From an uncultured Polyangiaceae bacterium (GTDB taxonomy: Bacteria > Myxococcota_A > Polyangia > Polyangiales > Houyiibacteriaceae), in contig CAMYMX010000001.1 in assembly GCA_947259605.1 (NCBI GenBank), positions 1 to 28,265 of the forward strand: 28,265 nucleotides of DNA, given 5' to 3'. The position numbers were made by a program, and so were the translations under genes. Positions 25,478-28,265 of the stretch are shown piece after piece. Under the pieces are notes generated by a model. It was not told where the DNA came from, did not search any database, and saw nothing but the letters and a program-made list of their open reading frames with translations. Position 1 is the stretch's first letter; every line of letters begins with the position of its first letter.

Positions 25478-26479
25478 GTGCCAAGCCTAAATGATGTCAC
25501 CAAGAGAGCCTCGAAGGGCTCCCTCGACGCAGTGTATGTGCTGGTCGGGGCCGAACGCCTGCTGATCGAGCGCGCGGTCGACGCCGTACGCAAGGCGGTC
25601 GACTCGATGGGCGCGCCGGGCTTCAACATCGAGGTGTTCGACGGCAAGGGGCTCGATGCAGCGCGGGTGATCGCCGCGGCCCGGACCCTTCCGATGATGG
25701 CCGATACACGTCTCGTCTTGGTGCGCCACGTCGACGCCATGACGCCCACCGAGCAAACAAATCTCGCCGCATACCTAGACGATCCAAACGAATCGACCTG
25801 TTTTCTAATGACGGCGACCAAGCTCGACGGGCGCGCCACGCTGGCCAAGGCTGCAAAAAAGAAAGGCTATCTCGTCGACGCCAAGCCTCTTCGCGGGGCC
25901 TCGCTTCGGGAGTTCATCCGCGCCGAGGCCAAGGCTCGCGAGCACGGCATCGCCCCGCAAGCGATCGAGGCCCTGCTCGATGCGGTCGGCGACGACCTCG
26001 CCGCGATCGACGACGCGATGGAACGCCTCTCGCTGTTCGTAGGCGCAGGCCAGCGCATCGACGCCGACGCCGTCATGACCTGTGTCACGCGGGTTCGCGT
26101 CGAGTCGATTTGGAGCCTGGTCGATGCGATCGGGCTCAAGGACCGTCGCAAGGGCATTGCCGCCGCGCAGTCACTTCTCGACGATCGGGAGCCGCCGCTT
26201 CGGCTTCTCGCCATGGTGGCTCGACAACTCCGAATCGTCGCTCGGATGCGCGAAGCGCTCTCGGAGGGCCTCCGCCCCCAAGAAGCGGCCAAGCGCGCAG
26301 GCGCCCCTCCCTTCAAAGCGGGCGACCTCACCGAGTCGGCCCGGCGATTCACGTCCGACAGCCTAGGGAACGCCTTCAAGCTGATCGCAGAAACCGATCG
26401 CGCGCTCAAGAGCAGCAAGCGCCCGCCGGACCTGGTCCTCGAGGACGCGGTGCTGGAGCTCTGCGCGGATGCTCCTTGA
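25478..26479 (+). CDS. holA: DNA polymerase III subunit delta
   Basis: 333-residue clamp-loader delta subunit, which opens the beta sliding clamp at the replication fork. The N-terminal block DAVYVLVGAERLLIERAVDA, then FNIEVFDGKGLDAARVIAAARTLP, RLVLVRHVDAM and LAAYLDDPNESTCFLMT, follow the usual HolA order. The C-terminal helical collar contains VESIWSLVDAIGLKDR, LRLLAMVARQLRIVARM and FKLIAETDRALKSS. As expected for delta, there is no Walker A motif. GTG 25478 begins 3 nt after the upstream stop, with no independent Shine-Dalgarno of note, suggesting translational coupling. Convergence on rpsT fits the widespread holA-rpsT neighbourhood in deltaproteobacteria and others. Confidence 0.92.
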   Translation: MPSLNDVTKRASKGSLDAVYVLVGAERLLIERAVDAVRKAVDSMGAPGFNIEVFDGKGLDAARVIAAARTLPMMADTRLVLVRHVDAMTPTEQTNLAAYLDDPNESTCFLMTATKLDGRATLAKAAKKKGYLVDAKPLRGASLREFIRAEAKAREHGIAPQAIEALLDAVGDDLAAIDDAMERLSLFVGAGQRIDADAVMTCVTRVRVESIWSLVDAIGLKDRRKGIAAAQSLLDDREPPLRLLAMVARQLRIVARMREALSEGLRPQEAAKRAGAPPFKAGDLTESARRFTSDSLGNAFKLIAETDRALKSSKRPPDLVLEDAVLELCADAP

Positions 26480-26532
26480 TCGACCAGACCGACTCAAAGC
26501 CGGCCGGCACGAAATCGACATGGAGCTGGCGG

Positions 26533-26799
26533 TCAGCTCTGGAGGGAGTTGACCTGGTGGGTCAGCCTAGCGATGTACCGCGAACCGGTCTTGCGATGGT
26601 AGATGCCCTTCGACACCGCGCCGTCGATACGGCTCACGGCCTCGATGAGCGCCTTCTTCGCCGCCGCGGCATCGCCGGTCTCGATCGCAGCGCGGACGCG
26701 CTTCACGCAGGTGCGCACGTTTGTGCGGATGTGACGGTTGCGCGCGGTTCGCTTAATCGTCTGGCGGACTCGCTTTTTTGCTGAGGCGTGGTTGGCCAC
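26533..26799 (-). CDS. rpsT: 30S ribosomal protein S20
   Basis: 88 residues, the normal S20 length, with the typical basic start MANHASAKKRVRQTIKRTARN and the C-terminal block GAVSKGIYHRKTGSRYIARL. S20 binds 16S rRNA early in 30S assembly. The start codon is GTG 26799 with GGAGG 8 nt upstream (26808-26812). S20 genes often use non-AUG starts linked to autogenous control. A very good sigma-70-type promoter lies just upstream on the same strand. The gene ends 53 nt from the convergent holA stop. That gap holds a GAGCTG/CAGCTC inverted repeat straddling the rpsT stop but no T-run. Confidence 0.96.
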   Translation of the reverse strand: MANHASAKKRVRQTIKRTARNRHIRTNVRTCVKRVRAAIETGDAAAAKKALIEAVSRIDGAVSKGIYHRKTGSRYIARLTHQVNSLQS

Positions 26800-26826
26800 T
26801 CGGATATCCTCCCCGTAGGGACGCGG

Positions 26827-26855
26827 GTGGTAGCCCTGCCTCGGGGGGCTGTCAA
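26827..26855 (-). promoter_or_regulatory. Sigma-70-type promoter of rpsT
   Basis: On the minus strand TTGACA (26850-26855) is followed by a 17-nt spacer and TACCAC (26827-26832). The -35 is a perfect consensus match and the spacer is ideal; the -10 matches at the key T1, A2 and A5 positions. Transcription would start near 26820, giving a leader of about 20 nt that holds the GGAGG of rpsT. Confidence 0.75.
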
Positions 26856-26905
26856 GCCGGTCGCAGGAACCTTGCGAGACACGCTTCTACCAGGCATACA
26901 GGCCC

Positions 26906-28265
<1,360 letters not shown>

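Noticed and set aside
26499..26539. GCCGGCCGGC palindrome and GAGCTG/CAGCTC inverted repeat between holA and rpsT
   Set aside because: As terminators they lack a T-run on either strand and one straddles the rpsT stop; too weak to annotate.

Overview
The window is GC-rich and densely coding, with no mobile elements, CRISPR arrays, tRNA or rRNA. The gene set points to a deltaproteobacterial/Myxococcota-like genome. The main reasons are a holA gene facing rpsT, two very large soluble TPR proteins with a shared degenerate C-terminal domain (a style I associate with myxobacteria), NadD and other proteins of myxobacterial flavour, and a TTGACA-type promoter. The assignment is an inference from gene content, not from a search.

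Layout. (1) 3-2765 (+): end of crotonyl-CoA carboxylase/reductase (ccr) followed directly by methylsuccinyl-CoA dehydrogenase (mcd), two diagnostic enzymes of the ethylmalonyl-CoA pathway. (2) 2799-8659: an envelope block. A polytopic GT-C-like glycosyltransferase overlaps a membrane-anchored sulfatase-fold hydrolase/transferase (both +). This block runs tail-to-tail, with a 38-bp coding overlap, into an LtaS-like sulfatase-fold protein (-). (3) 8740-10328: a DUF938 methyltransferase (+) and a CaCA-family Na+/Ca2+ exchanger (-) whose stop codons share a CTAG. (4) 10461-22311 (+): a tightly packed six-gene run of SDR oxidoreductase, giant TPR protein 1, giant TPR protein 2, a degenerate calcineurin-like phosphoesterase, NadD and a Rossmann/DUF2520 protein. 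Three junctions overlap by 4-8 nt, one gap is 4 nt and one is about 31 nt. (5) 22321-24768 (-): a ClpA/ClpB-class double AAA+ ATPase with an altered first pore loop and an acidic/proline-rich linker. (6) 24938-26479 (+): a small exported protein of unknown function followed by holA. (7) 26533-26799 (-): rpsT with a convincing sigma-70-type promoter. (8) 26906-end (+): the start of an RND/MMPL-family exporter with an acidic Asp-Leu repeat in its first extracytoplasmic loop.

The best candidate for an undescribed system is the 10.4-22.3 kb operon. Two giant TPR scaffolds (about 1470 and 1568 residues) end in what looks like the same degenerate domain. They are translationally coupled to a phosphoesterase-like protein that has lost its metal-binding signatures, then to the NAD-biosynthetic enzyme NadD and a Rossmann protein. 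Three of the other four genes bind or make NAD(P)-type nucleotides, which suggests, without proving, a link to NAD metabolism or sensing.

Convergent genes are unusually tight (38-bp overlap, 4-bp overlap, 9-bp gap, 53-bp gap) with no room for classical terminators. Two minus-strand genes appear to start at CTG codons when Shine-Dalgarno sequence and family N-termini are considered.
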